Below, one piece after another: positions 35,775 through 50,700 of a DNA stretch of 64,000 bases. Positions within the stretch are counted from its first letter, which is position 1; every line of letters starts with the position of its first letter. The notes below the pieces were generated by a model. That model searched no databases, was not told where the DNA came from, and worked only from the letters and a program-made list of their open reading frames with translations. A program made the translations under genes and the position numbers. The DNA is from Paulownia fortunei. Lineage: Eukaryota > Streptophyta > Magnoliopsida > Lamiales > Paulowniaceae. The DNA lies in contig CM033115.1 in the NCBI GenBank assembly GCA_019321725.1, positions 16,378,673 to 16,442,672 on the forward strand, written 5' to 3'.

Positions 35775-38700
35775 ATGGGCTCGCCGAACGGGAGAAAAAT
35801 GAGACCCTTCTCACGTTTTGCGTTCATGGTGAGTTGCCGAACAATTTTGCTTCAGGTGCTTCGAGGGCCGTCGTTGTTTCTTTTTTCCTTTTCCCTTTTT
35901 TTCAGTTTTAATTGTAGGGATACTAATAGTGTTTGAAGTAGTTTTGATTTGTGGGCAAACATGGCAGTTTCAGGTGTTGTTTGTGGTGTTTATGGTGAAT
36001 GCGGAGCGGTCTGATACGAGGTTTTTGCTGACCAATAATGCCTCTGCGGGGTAAGTTTTTTTGTCTGTCTGGAAAACTATATTTAACTTCTTAATTGATT
36101 TTTGATGGGTTTAAGGTAACTTGTTTGTGTTTGGTTCTTGGTTTTAAGGTGGTTTAGTTATTTTTATGTTCGTGTTTTTGGCAATGGAGACTGCTATAAT
36201 TTCACATTTTGACAATATTTAGTGTGTGAGGTGTGTTTGTGTCTGTGTGTAGACACACATGTATTGCTGAAAACTGCTTCAGTTTCTTGTTCTTTAGTGA
36301 ATGTTATTCCGGAATTAAAGAAAATTTACCAGATTTTTCTAAGATTAGAGTACCTATATAGAGGACGATTTGGAGGAATAGGAAAGATTTTATGCAGAAT
36401 TATGGAGCATGTTTTAAATGTATGCGACTACGTCTGATGATCTTCAGAAATTGTTTGATGCATGACAGATAGTCTTGAATTTACAAAAAAGAATACTTAA
36501 AATTACAGGGTGTTGGTATTTCAATTATTGATTTTCATTTTATAGCAACTATTGAACTTGACAAGTTGATTACTACTGTTTCTGATTGTTAGACAAAGAC
36601 ATTCTGAAGGATACTGCGCCATGTATGACATTTGTGGAGCGCGGAGTGATGGGAAAATACTAAATTGCCCTTTTGGTTCTCCATCTGTCAAGGTAAGCAC
36701 TGGTTTAAGCATATATAGTGCTGCAATTTTTCAATTCAGTCTGCCTCCTATTGTTCGATCATCCATTGTTCAGACACAAGGCATGTAATTGTTGTTGTTC
36801 TAGGTATCTTAGTTACTCAAATGTTCGGAATGCGTGTGATTTGTATTTTTTGCTTTTTTGCTGACAGCCCGACGAACTCCTATCAGCAAAGATTCAAAGT
36901 TTGTGCCCAACAATTACTGGAAATGTATGCTGCACAGAGGCGCAGTTCAATACTTTACGGACACAAGTCCAGCAAGTAAGAAACTGAACCTTATTGTTGT
37001 TTTTATGATACCATTCCAGCTCTTCCTATTGCATGGCTATGAATTCCAGCTCCTGTTTAAGGGGGTGCTTCATTTTTTAATTTAATACCCAAAAATGTTT
37101 TAGGACTACATCGCATTTCAGTTGTAAAGATGAGCATTCATTATTTGACATTTCAAGATTATCATTACATCTGCAGATTTTGTAGTAGAGAGAGTGAAAA
37201 CTCATTATCATGTGTATTGTAAGATTTAGATACAAAGAGAGCGCAGTGTTTTTATCATGTGGGAAAGTAAAATGGGTTGATTCCCCATATGCGCACATCA
37301 ATGGTTCTGCTTATGCAGTATATTGAGATAGATAAGCTGGATATAATACCAGAGATATCTATCTATTAGTTCTTCCGTTTAGATTTTGAGAAAATTGTGT
37401 TGTTTCTCCGTATTAAATAAAACCGTATGTATAGAGTTGAATGTCTGATAGTTTCGTTTTAAAGATTATGAATAATTCATGCCTACATACAATTGTATTA
37501 GAAAGTTTGCCTGTATCTTCTGTCTTTGATTGCTTTCCATGAGTGACCGTGATTTACTTGGAAAAGTTGACCAAGATGACTTTCAAAGCTACTGGAACAA
37601 GGCAGGAGTCCAAAATTGAGGCTTATATTCTCCTTTTTGATCTGAGTCATTCAAATTTTCGAGTCTCCTTTTTTTGTTCATCATCTTTTTCCTCATTACT
37701 CTGACTACAGAATCCTTTTTCTTTACTGTCTTATGAAATAACCAAAAGAAGCCGGAGTATAAGGCTAAATCATTACTTGGATGGCTTATGGTGAGAGTGA
37801 GAAGAAAGTTGTCGAAAGTATCACCATCTTTTTCCTCATTACTCTCACTACAGAATCCTTTTTCTTTACTGTCTTATGAAATAACCAAAAGAAGCCATAG
37901 TATAAGGCTAAATCATTACTTAGATGGCTTATGGTGAGAGTGAGAAGAAAGTTGTCGAAAGTATCACCTTTGAGAAAGGAGAACAACATGAAACATAATT
38001 TTTATTAAATAGGTGATGCGCAGTTTTTCATATTTTGTCAATTATTTGGTTTTGGAGATTCGTAACATGAAGTCTCGGATGACTAGGCCCCATCAAATTT
38101 CCAAATCAGAAAAGGTGGCTAAGTTTTATGGCAGAAAAGATTAGAGTCGGAAGACAATCAAGAGAGCAAAGAATGTATTTAGAATCATTTCGTGAAAAGG
38201 GATCATCCGTAGATTACATACAAAGCACATTTGACTTAGTAGAAACTTCTTCAAGATTTGAGGCATTCTTGTGTAAGAAGGGACATTGTGATTTACTCTT
38301 ACAAGTTTTGGCACTTGCTTTTGTATTCTCAATAGTTTTCTAATAGAAACCGAAAATGAGAATTACCACCCTTGACTCCCCAATTTAATCTGCCTTAGGA
38401 AAGGATGGTCATCAACTTTCTTTCATTTTGTCCACTGTTAAATTACAGATTTGTATCTTCTGGTTGCTCTATCAATGTAGTAAAGAAACAATTTTCCATG
38501 TTCGTGGACACGATTCATGCAACTGAAAAAAATATATACACTTTGAAATTTCTCAGTACTTTTTCTTTTGAAGAGGATGTGTATCTCTTTGGATGTTCTT
38601 TTGAAGTGACCACTCATAATGGTCACTTCTTGTTACTGTTATTTCTTTCTACCTTCCAATATAATAATTGACTTTGTTCTCTGTATATTTCTTGCAGGCA

Positions 38701-41700
38701 ATTCCTTTTCTTGTGGGTTGTCCAGCATGCTTGAGAAATTTTTTGAATCTATTCTGCGAGCTTTCATGTTCTCCTAATCAGAGTCAGTTTATTAATGTGA
38801 CTTCTGTTTCCAAGGTCAGTAGTTCAACATAATCTTGTCTTCCAATTCTGGTAATATGATTCTTTTACTCTAGGGACTACATGTTTTCATTATGATTCAC
38901 TTTCTTTTCGTTATCAATACCAATTAGTCTAGTTAATGTGTTGGAAAAACTAGCTTTGAATATCTTTTGGATGGGGAATGCTTATTTCTTAACAAACACT
39001 GCTACCTTTTCCAATACTGGAAATTTTCAATCAATCCCATAGATTACTTCTCATCCTGGTTCCATTTGTTTTGCCTCACCCAAAAGGTGCATCTTTAAAT
39101 TTGTTTTAGCTAATGTTATCTTTCATTTGCAAGTTTTTTTCTCTTTCGTCCAAAGCTGATCTCGCCATGTAGCTCATATAATATTATTACAATATTAGAT
39201 TTACTGATAACAGTTACTTTGTTAGATTCTAACATTTTCTTTCTTTCTTTTTCCCTTTCTTGTATGTTTCTATTCAGGTTCGGAACAATATGACTGTGGG
39301 TGGAATTTACTTCTACATAAGTGACACTTTTGGTGAGGGAATGTATGCATCGTGCAAGGATGTAAAATTTGGTACCATGAATACTCGAGCCATGGAATTC
39401 ATTGGTGCTGGTGCTAAAAATTTTAGAGGTCAGCGAGTTCTCTCTTTTCTATCACGGATATGAGACATGCAAGAATGAATTATTGTGATTGCACTCTTCT
39501 AGTTTACTGAGTTACCTTTAATTATTAATCAAGTGTAAGATTTTTGCTATTTTTGTGGACCTACATGCTTGCTGATCTGTTATTACATATGGCAGAGTGG
39601 TACGCATTTATTGGTAGACGTGCAGGGCTGGGCGTACCAGGATCACCATATGCTATCAATTTTCTGCCTAATGCCACCGAGTCATCTGGAATGAGACCTA
39701 TGAATGTGTCCAGTTATTCATGTGGTGACACTTCACTAGGATGTTCATGTGGTGATTGTCCTTTGTCTGCAGTCTGTTCAAATTCTGCTCTTCCTCCTTC
39801 TCCAAGGAAAAGTTCCTGTTCAGTGAGAATAGGCTCTATAAAGGTGAGACAAATTAAAGGAAAAAAAAGTCAAATTAGATTGTCAGCTGCTTCTGCTTAT
39901 GGGACATGCACCTTTGAAATTATTGGTGCATTATAAAAAATGATTCATGTAATGAAATTTTTTGAAAGGCTGTATTTTTCAGCATGCTCCTAAGTTCTAA
40001 GTGATGTGAATACTTGAACCTAAATCATTTTCCGTTCTTGATAACTGCAGGCAAAATGTATTGAAGTTGCAGTGGCAATATTGTACATCATACTGGTCTC
40101 TGTCTTTCTCGGGTGGGGTTTCTTCCACAGGAAAAGAAAAAGGAGTCCCATGTCTAGAACCAAACCGCTGATTAATGTCCCCAATTGCGGCATCGTTCGC
40201 CATATTAACAATAAAAAAGATGAGAATATCCCTATGCAGGTACATACCAATACAAACTTCTGAATGATGCATTTGCTTTTTTGTTGCCCCTGTTCATGCA
40301 CTGTGTTTTGACATTTCTAGTATTTGTGCCTTTCTCTAGTTAGGTACTGTGCTGCCAAATGAAGGAAGTTTCTATGCAAGAAATATGATTTCTTGGTTTC
40401 ATTGAGTGATATATTTACGTATCTTATATTAGATGAAAAGTTTTTTCATGTAACAGTCTAGCTCATTGAGAAGATTTCTAAATGCTTCCTTCTTCGTACC
40501 AAATATTTCTTTTCCAAGTGCTCCATTGCACAGCTACAGTATTGATTCCATTATCATCATCTTTTTGATGGTTTTCCTGTGAAAATACCTATATGATTTG
40601 TTTTTTTATTATCTTCTTTCTAATTGTCAGATGCTTGAAGATGTTCCCCAAATCATGAACGGAGTACAACTTTCAATTGTTCAAGGATACATGTCAAAGT
40701 TTTACAGGTAAGTATCATGACATTAAGTTAATCATGTTTAGAAACTGTGTGGGAATATTTTTTATTTAAAAAATGACTCATTGACTTGGCCGATCACATA
40801 TCTGTTTCAGGAGATATGGAACATGGGTGGCTAGAAACCCAATTCTTGTATTGTGTTCGTCAGTGGCTATTGTTCTTGTGCTTTGCTTAGGACTTATTAG
40901 TTTCCAAGTAGAGACAAGGCCTGAAAAGGTATAATATTGTTTCTAAGTAGATTTGCATTATGATATTTGTTGTATTTTCTAATCATAAACTACCTTTGAG
41001 ACATGTTTTTGGTGATCGTTGTCAATTTTCTTCATCATGCACTTTGTTCCCTAGTTTATGTACAAACATCTGCCATACATCTCTCCATTCACTTCAATTG
41101 TAAGAACTCCCAATTAGGACCACATGAAACATATTCTGCTAAATTTTCCTACTTACTGGAAAATTTTGGCATTTGATGATACCGATATTGCGCAACAAAT
41201 GCGTAGTCAGTTGCTTCATTCACTTTATTGTTCAGCTGAAATTTTAGTTTAGTTTAGTTTCAGAATAATGCTCAATAATTTTTAACAATCACTTCCAATT
41301 TACTTGGCTTCTCCCTCTCCCTCTCTCTCTCTCTTTTGGTCCTGCTACTTTTTAGCTATGGGTAGGCCCAGGAAGTAGAGCTGCTGAAGAAAAAAAATTC
41401 TTTGACAGTCACCTCGCCCCTTTTTACAGAATTGAGCAGGTATTGTGTAGTCAGGCACTTCTCCCCCCAAATCTATATACAGATTGAGAATCTAATACAG
41501 AAATTTTTCAGCTCATAATAGCAACAATTCCAGACACTGTGCATGGAAAAGCACCAAGCATTATGACAGAAAGCAATATCAATTTATTGTTCGACATACA
41601 GAAAAAAGTAATACTTATTTCCTTTTCTGGACATTAATGGAAAAATATTCCTTTAATATTGTTTCAATTTGGATTGAATAACTATTTACCTAGAATGATT

Positions 41701-44700
41701 TTGTAAAGGATATTATATTATTAACTTTGTAGGTTGATGCGATCAGAGCTAATTATTCAGGTATGATGGTATCTCTGACTGACATTTGCATGAAGCCACT
41801 TGGCAAGGATTGTGCCACTCAGAGTGTTCTTCAGGTACCATGCTTTTGTAATTCTGAAAATTATCTTGCAAATATTTTCACTTTTGTTTTGGTGCGATCA
41901 ACAGAAATGTTTGAGTTTCCTGTATCCATTATATCACAAGTGGTTGCCGATATCCCTTTGTGGAACAGACATTCTAAAGGCACTTTGATTAAAGGCAGTA
42001 ATTGTATTAAGTTCCACTGCACTGTAACTAGATGGAATAAAAGAGAAATAGCTCTCATCATTTTTGCCAGAACATATCCATGTGTATCTGCAAGAGGATA
42101 ATGAGTGAAGTAGCTGCAACTAGAATCAATAGATGTTCTAAAGCATGTCTTTTTAAGAATCTGTCCAAGATTCTTTACTTGTTTAGAATTCTATTCTATA
42201 TTTCCTCTATTCATCAACATTAAGATCCAAGTCACTCATCTGTGGACTTAGTATACGAGTTCATGCTACTGACAATGGGTACCAATTATCTAAGAATTAT
42301 TGAATTTAAAACTTAAGTTAATTTATCTGTCACTGCCAACTAAAAGCATATTAACACTAGAATATCAAAAGATAACAACAAAGAGTGTGGCAAGGATCTT
42401 CTCTTATATTAACTTATAAAAATTGTTGCATGCAGCTTTCTGGAAAGATGATTCAGATTATGGACTAATTTACCAGAATAAACAGCTGAATGTATGAATA
42501 TGTGATGCAGAATTGCAGATGATATATCTGCTGGCTGTCTATCCTAGTTTTGATTTTGCCAACTTTGTTCACAGGCTCTATATTTAGGCTATTTATCATC
42601 CATCATCTTAAAAATTGTTAAATTTCTTTTCTTTTTCTTTGAAATATTACCTCTCCTTGAATCTTAACTGGTTATTTCCAGCTCATGTTATGTAAGAGGT
42701 TCAATATGCTTGTGCTGATTCACTAATGCTCATATAACTTTGGAAATTGTATCTTGTTTGAATGATTCAGCTTCTTTATACAGCCAAAAACTTGGCTCAA
42801 CGAGATTTATATTTTCATGCAGTAGCTAATGAGCTTTACTTGATTACAGTATTTCAAGATGGATCCTGGAAATTATGATGGCTTTGGGGGTCTTGAACAT
42901 GTCGAATACTGTTTTCAGGTGATTCAGGGATCTCTGTCTTTATAAAATGATGATAACAAGCTATTCTTCCCTATCTTTGGTCTTCATGCTCATTTTTTGA
43001 GTTACGTATACTCATTCTAATATGGATGCATATTTTAGCATTATACCTCAGCAGACATGTGCATGAGTGCATTTAAAGCTCCACTTGATCCAAGCACTGC
43101 TCTTGGTGGTTTCTCTGGAAATAACTATTCAGAGGTGATATGTTCTCCTTCGGTTGGCTGATTTTGCAAATGTGAAGTATATGCAAGGCTTGACCTTTAA
43201 TTTGAAACAGGCTTCTGCATTCATTGTGACCTATCCTGTGAACAATGCAATTGATAAAGAAGGAAATTATACCAAAAGGGCAGTGGCATGGGAGAAAGCC
43301 TTCATTCAGCTAGCAAAGGTTCATAGTTGTTCTCATGTTCAATATAAACCCCCAGATGCCTAATGTTATTAAATAGATTATATAAACTTATCTTCCTGTA
43401 TTGTTATATTTTATTTTGTTCCTAAGTCTAGGCTTTTTTAAGTCATGCACTCCATTTAGTTTCACCAAACGGGACATTTCCTCATTGAGTAAGCAATTAA
43501 ATTATTGCTGAATACCAGTTGGCTCTTCAACATAAACCTGATGGAATCGTTTGATATGCTCTTTTTCTCATATAATTAAAAGCTACATTTATTGGTTGCA
43601 GTTGCTTTTTGTAGAAAATCAGGGAATTCAGTGTATAAGTCAAAGAAGAACAAAGTCAGCCAAATACACTAACACTCACAATAAGAATGGTCTTCGGCAA
43701 ATAGAAGAAGGGCCACATATTGAGCAGTTACACATTTTATAAAGTGTAAATTCTGCCACAGATTAATTTGTTGTTAATGGAAATTTCTTCATACAGTATT
43801 GCTGCTTTAGTGTTTAAAAGTGATGGGGGATGGAAGAAGGTAGGAACTAATTTGTTTGTTACTTCTATTATTTGTCAAAAACTAGAAGCAAATATACATT
43901 AATACAGCAATACAGAAACCTCTAAAGTAATCTTACAAAAGAATTGGACTTGTGAGCAGTAGATTCAGCAGATAACGGGTACTTCAATCATCTAGGAGGT
44001 GTACTTACCATTGTTTGCCACTGAATCTTGTCATGTGCATTTTATTCATTCAATTTTTAGAAATGAGTTGAAGATAGATAAAATTGAATATAGATTCTGA
44101 TCTATTCACAATGAGTTGTTCACATATTAAATGATCCAGTTTTATAGAATTTCAAGTCCTATCAGTATCTGTTGCTCCTGTTGTAAATGTGCTACCTTTC
44201 TTCTGTTCATGCTTTCTCATTCTGCATTCATTATACATACGGCCTCTCTGTTTAGCTGCGAACAAGAATTCAGGGATCTGTCTGTTCAGATGTATCATTC
44301 AAATGCTGAATATATTACCTTTCTTTAACTCATGATGTTGTGTGCTAGTGCTGAGGATCCTTAATTTGTTCCCTTATGCAGGAGGAGCTCTTACCAACGG
44401 TGCAGTCTAAGAATTTAACGCTTGCATTTTCATCAGAAAGCTCTGTCGAGGAAGAATTAAAAAGAGAAAGTACTGCAGATGCTATTACTATCTTGGTATT
44501 GTAATGAATCTCAAATGTCTCTCTCTTTCACACCTCCTTACACACTTGCACATTCAGTTAAAAGAGGTGGAAAATTAGTCCTTAAGGGAATGGAACTCAT
44601 GTGTCCAATTATGTTAAGTATTTTTTAACATAAGACTAGATCTAGGTATAAAAAATTGTGATGTTAGATCTAATTCTCAATTTTGGAGGTTGTTCATATT

Positions 44701-47700
44701 CTTCTTACATATTCTTTTGTGTTTCAGATAAGCTATCTTGTAATGTTTGCTTACATATCTTTGGCTCTTGGCGATACTCCTAGTTTCTCCTCATATTATA
44801 TCTCTTCCAAGGTATGATTTTATGGAGCTTGTGCACTCTTGTTTAAAAATCTTCTGATGTTTTTAAAAATGTATTTTTGACATTGGCTAATATTCTTGTT
44901 TTCTCATGTTTAATTTCATACAACGTGCGATCTAATTCCTATATTTTGACCCTCTAGCTATCTTCCAGTTTACCTGGTTCTTTATACACTTTCCCCATAT
45001 ATAAGTCAGAAGTCTCTCTGGTGAAAATGAAGACTATAAAGCTTACTTTCATCAACATGGTTGTACATTTATGCATCTCCAAGTCCTGCAAAAGATTGAA
45101 AGTTTAGTTGCCTGTGGTTTTGGTATTAGATACAAATATGGTACACTTTTGAGAGCTCCTCCTCAGATTTACGTAGAACACTTCTCAAGTAATCCTTCTG
45201 CATGTAATATCGGATGAGGTCATGTTTCTGTTGGGGGACATATCCGAGATAGATTTTGGAAAAAAAAAATACACTGTTAAACTTGCGTTATTCTTATATA
45301 ATATTTAGAGAAAGCATATATTTACATCCTCAGGGCACTGTACCACTTTCATCTGATTACATTTGCATTCTGACATTGTTCTTGTTGTTTCTGTTGATAC
45401 TGTTCTGGTTCATGATGCCATTATTAGCCCAAGTATCCACATGACAGTTCCTCACTTTTGGTTGCACAACTGCTGGTGCAGGTATTGCTTGGCCTTTCAG
45501 GAGTTATGCTTGTCATGCTTTCTGTACTTGGATCAGTTGGATTTTTCAGTGCAATTGGAGTAAAATCAACACTTATAATAATGGAAGTCATTCCTTTTCT
45601 TGTTTTAGCAGTAAGTTCCATTCTTATGCATCCTTTTATTACTTCAAATTCTTGATTGGCAAATTTTTGTGTGTGTTCTTTCTTCCAAAGTTTTTGTTTG
45701 TTCAGAAGTATGATCACAAGATGTGGTTGGTTTGAGAGGAGACTCAAATTTTCATCTCAAGTTTGGAGTACATTATGTGCTCCATGTACTTGATTTTCAC
45801 TCTTCTGTGAGACAGTTAGAATAAATTGCATATTAGTGCATGAGTTTCTTGGTATGGTTTTCTATCTAGGTTACATGTCAATAGCCTTACCTTTACAAGC
45901 AGGGACACTATCCCTTGTTTTGAACTGTGACAGCAAGGTCTTAAAGATGTCACTCATCAACATCATATGATTCTCCAAAGCTGTAAAAAGAATGTTGACA
46001 ATTAGAATGATGCTTTATATAGAAGTGTTAACTCTTCCTTGCGCAGTGTATGAAATTCATTATTCAGCTTTTCTGGTAATACATGTCGTGTCTGCCCCTT
46101 TTTTTTTCCTGGGGGTGGGGGTGGGAACTTGCAGACAATAATGTACTCATCCCCCTTGCGCCCCCCACCCCCCAAGCCAACCAGAAGAAATTGCCGTGTT
46201 GTTAATATGCTTATGATTTTTTGTAAAAATTCTCCAAACTTGTTGAAGTGAAAAACACAACCACCGAGTTTTACTAATAGACTAACTTTAGATGAGGCTT
46301 ATTTTCTTAATTATTTTTGTTATATGTATTTCTCTTATGTAATTTTTTATTAGATAGGATTCTTTTCTAGGATTTTATGATGAAAAATTGAACTCAACTG
46401 CTTGCAGCTCAAGCTAGGGTAGGCTTGTCTTGTGGGGAGACCCTCCCAAGTTTGGCTTTCCAAACAAATGAGCTGAGCTTGAACACGTACTCATGTTCAT
46501 TACAATAAAATGCTGGTGCATTCTTCTTCACAAGCAATGAAGCATCCAAACTTTTGTTAAAAATCAAGATGTTTAATTTTTTTGCTTTGAAGGGCTCAAC
46601 TAATGCTTGTCCAACTTCACCTTGAATGATTAGCAAGCCAAGATTAATGAATATTTAGAACTCTTCAGAGAAACTGTGCTCGGCCTGAGACCATGAAGCA
46701 GCTTGGTTTGGCACATTTACACCTTTATTGTTTATTGACTGTGTCACCACTTAAAAAAATTTCATTTCTTGCCTACTTTGCTAAATTAATTTTTAGATTA
46801 TATAACTGGAATCTTTTCATGTTTTATCAGGTTGGGGTAGACAACATGTGCATATTGGTTCATGCAGTTAAACGTCAACAGTTAGAATTGCCTATAGAGG
46901 GACGAATTAGTAATGCACTTGTAGAAGTTGGACCATCTATAACACTAGCCAGTCTCTCTGAGGTACTGGCATTCGCAGTTGGAAGTTTTATTCCAATGCC
47001 TGCTTGCCGTGTATTTTCCATGTTCGCAGGTTAGAATTTTTAAGTTCAAATGTTAGTTTTTCCTCCGTAGTCATATGGAAGATGTATATAGAACATTTTC
47101 AGTTAATTCAATACATAGTCTGGGCTTCTTTAAATCCTATATGCACTTGGTTTGCAGCACTGACTGTTCTCGTGGATTTCCTTCTGCAATAGTTTTTCCT
47201 CAGTAGTAATATGGAAGATGTATATAGAACATTTTCAGTTAATTCAATACATACTCTGGGCTTCTTGTTTAAATTCTATATGCACTTGGTTTGCAGCACT
47301 GGCTGTTCTCGTGGATTTCCTTCTGCAAGTTACTGCTTTTGTTGCCTTGATTGTTTTTGACTTTCTGAGAGCTGAGGACAACAGGATAGATTGTTTTCCT
47401 TGTATGAAATTATCGAGTTCAAATTCCTACCTGGACAGAGGTTTTCTTTGGAATTCCCTTTAGCTTTTTGCTTTTCCTTGTACCAAAACATTGTGATGTT
47501 TCTTTGCTGTAATTCGAAGCTCAAAAAGTGAATATTTATTAAAATGTAGGTAGTCATCAACAGAAACCTGGATTGCTGGCTCGATATATGAAGGTAAGAG
47601 ATAGCTTGATTATTCATTATGTCTAATTAAATGTTATCCTCATAAAGACTCAGATATTTGTTTAGTGAATGAATAAAAAGTCAATTGGTTTGAATATCAA

Positions 47701-50700
47701 AGCTGTAATGATTCTTTTACATTGCTGATTATCTATATGGCAATAGTTCTTGAGTTAGTCAGCGCTTTACCAGGGAGTAAAAATAATTACCTTGCAGCAC
47801 TTGGTTATCCATGAACAGAAAGTGGGCCTACTCTCCCAATGGAGGCAGGATGTTTTGGTTGGGGTAATACATCTACCTGGAAATCATCCAGCTAAGATAG
47901 GTGGCAGATTCAAAATTTGTACTCTTTCAGTTAATGTGCAGGATAAAAAAATGGTAGCACAGGAGGGGTATACGGAATCTTGTCTTTTTTATATGTGTGA
48001 GATGGACCTTCAGGCACTTTTAACTTTGTAAAATTCAAACTACTCTCTGACCTGGCTGCTAGTGAGTGGTGAATTGTTGTGTGAATCTGGTTATTGGCAT
48101 TACAGACTTGATTAATAGTTCGAATTTCCATTGCTGGTTTTGATTTTCGATAATCTCCGTCTGTTTAGTTCCTTTTCTAAAATAACAAATATTTACTTTC
48201 CCTTGTCTAGGAAATTCATGCTCCTATACTTAATCTTTGGGGTGTAAAAGTAGTGGTTGTCTCCGTCTTTGTTGCTATTGCATTGGCAAGCATAGTAAGT
48301 TGCTCTGCTGTAGTTTTTCTCAATATTTTCATGTTAGGCTCTTTACAATTTACAAGTCTTACTTTTTGAGTGAAAAGATAATTTTTTTCTATTGATTGCT
48401 GAAGGCGTTGTGTACAAGAATTGAACCTGGTTTAGAACAGCAAATTGTTCTTCCTCAGGACTCATATCTTCAGGTCTTAAGAGGCTGATTACTTTTGTTA
48501 TATAACTATATAAATAATTTTTTCAACATTCTGAAACTTGATGCTTATGTGTTTATCTTCTTTCCCTGCAGGGTTATTTTAACAATGTATCAGAATATCT
48601 CCAAATAGGACCACCTCTCTATTTTGTGGTGAAAAACTACAATTTCAGGTTTTTGTCATAATCAGACTCTATATATCTCCAATTTGTTGTTTATTGGTGT
48701 GACTCTTTGTTCTTCTTTATCTCTGAGTGTGTTATCATAAACAAATTTATGTTAATAATCATTCATCTGGTGCATATCCACCTAGCTCAACCCCCTCAAG
48801 ACCAAATTAAAAATATGCAAACAGAGAAAAATGGCTTATTGTCTTTTTGGTGCATTTAAATGTTCCTCTGAATGATGAAGAGGTATTGTCTGCTGGGTGA
48901 GAAATTACATTATCAATTGGGAAAGTGTAGATAATTTAGAGTTTTTCATTCCATTCGAGGCAATATAAGATATGTAAACATGCCTATTGTTTATGGAACT
49001 CTTTCTACTTTCTATTGTAAAATAAAGGTCACTTGCTATTTATAGCATGCATTCATGGTAATGAAGTTCTCATCTGGTTCATGTTTTTTGATTCATCAGT
49101 TCAGAATCAAGACATACAAATCAGTTGTGTTCCATCAGCCAGTGTGATTCTAATTCTCTTTTAAATGAGGTAAAATCATTTTCCTGAGAGCACAAGTTTT
49201 TAAGCTTAGCTATGCAGATAATATTAATGTGGATCTTTTCTGGAACTCTCTTTTCCTGTTGATTAGAAATCTTGAACTTGAGAGCATGGCATGTGACAAC
49301 CTAGCTGGGCTTCTTTAATATTTTCTTCTTTAGTCAAACTTGATCCCCAAGGATGTGATGTTTGTTTTTCCTTAGTAAATTCCTTGAACTTTAGGTTCTT
49401 CAATGAGATTTCAAACTACTGGGTGCTATTCTCGCAGACCTTTGCTTAAAAGTTATTGATAGTCAGTCTCCCTGATGAAACTAAGACTTGTCTCCTGCGA
49501 CTGGGGATTGCTTCCTATGAGGGCATCCAGGAGACGAAACTAAGGCTTGTCTAGAAAAAAATAACAATCTTCCCCAAATCACTGACTACTAATATTCAGA
49601 CATCAAAGAGAACTTTATTCCTAGGTGCCAATTAAAGTAGTTTAAAGAGAAAATGAAGTACCATAATTTTCTCAATAAAAATTTGTGTGTGGCTTAGCTC
49701 AGTATATAGTAAAGGCTCTTGATTTAAGCAGTTTAAATAGTAACTGACATGACATAATCTTCTGAAGAAAGTGTGATTTTCTGTTATCAATGATGGGAGC
49801 TGCTTATTTCACACGGCAATATGATTATCCACAACTTAATTTATGCATTTTCTCTTTTGAGGACAATGCTTTGACTAATTTGCTGATTCCAAAAATGTCA
49901 TTTTGTGTTACATTTACAAGAAGAAAAAGAGAAAAGCCAGTTTTCATCCTTTTCCGTGACTGCAAAATACAACTATAATAGACATTCTTGAAAAGCACTA
50001 AATTACCCCTCTGTTTTCTGACCACTATTTCTTAAGATCCACAGGGACTAAAATATATAATCTACCATGGTTCCTACTTTTGTTTTTGTAAGACCTAATT
50101 GCTTCTTTCATCTGCCCGATCTTTATTGTTTTTTAATTCTTGTGTGGTGGTATTGGGGGGGGGGGGGGGGGGGTTCTCATCATACATCTGAACATTGGGT
50201 TGCATTAGCTTTTGTTCCATATAATTGCAGAGAAACTTCTTTCAGTTTACCTAAATGCAAGTGTCTTAGATGCCTTCAAAGATTACTAGAAATACATTAT
50301 TCTGTATATTTCAGCATTTGCCTCTCTTAACCGACTGTGGGCTAAAATTTAAGTTGTTTGCTTTTTGCATGGTATGGTTAGACTCTTCTTTGTTGGGAAT
50401 ATTTTTGCTTATTGATGTCATCATATTATATCATTGATATATACATCTTCTTAACTCGCGTTTTGCTCTGGTAATCAATTACTATTTCTAACTCGAAACT
50501 TCCTAAATTCTGCAGATTGCAAGAGCATCTTTGGTACCAGAGTCGAGTTATATAGCTAAAACTGCAGCTTCATGGCTTGATGATTTTCTTGTTTGGCTCT
50601 CTCCTGAAGCCTTTGGCTGCTGTAGGAAATTCACAAATGGGAGTTTCTGTCCTCCTGATGATCAGGTCTCTCATATGCTCACTTTTATGATGCGTTTTGG

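Noticed and set aside
47004..47192. A separate open frame across the duplicated NPC1 segment
   Set aside because: It is a wrong-frame reading through intron 20 and the decoy exon start, not an additional gene.
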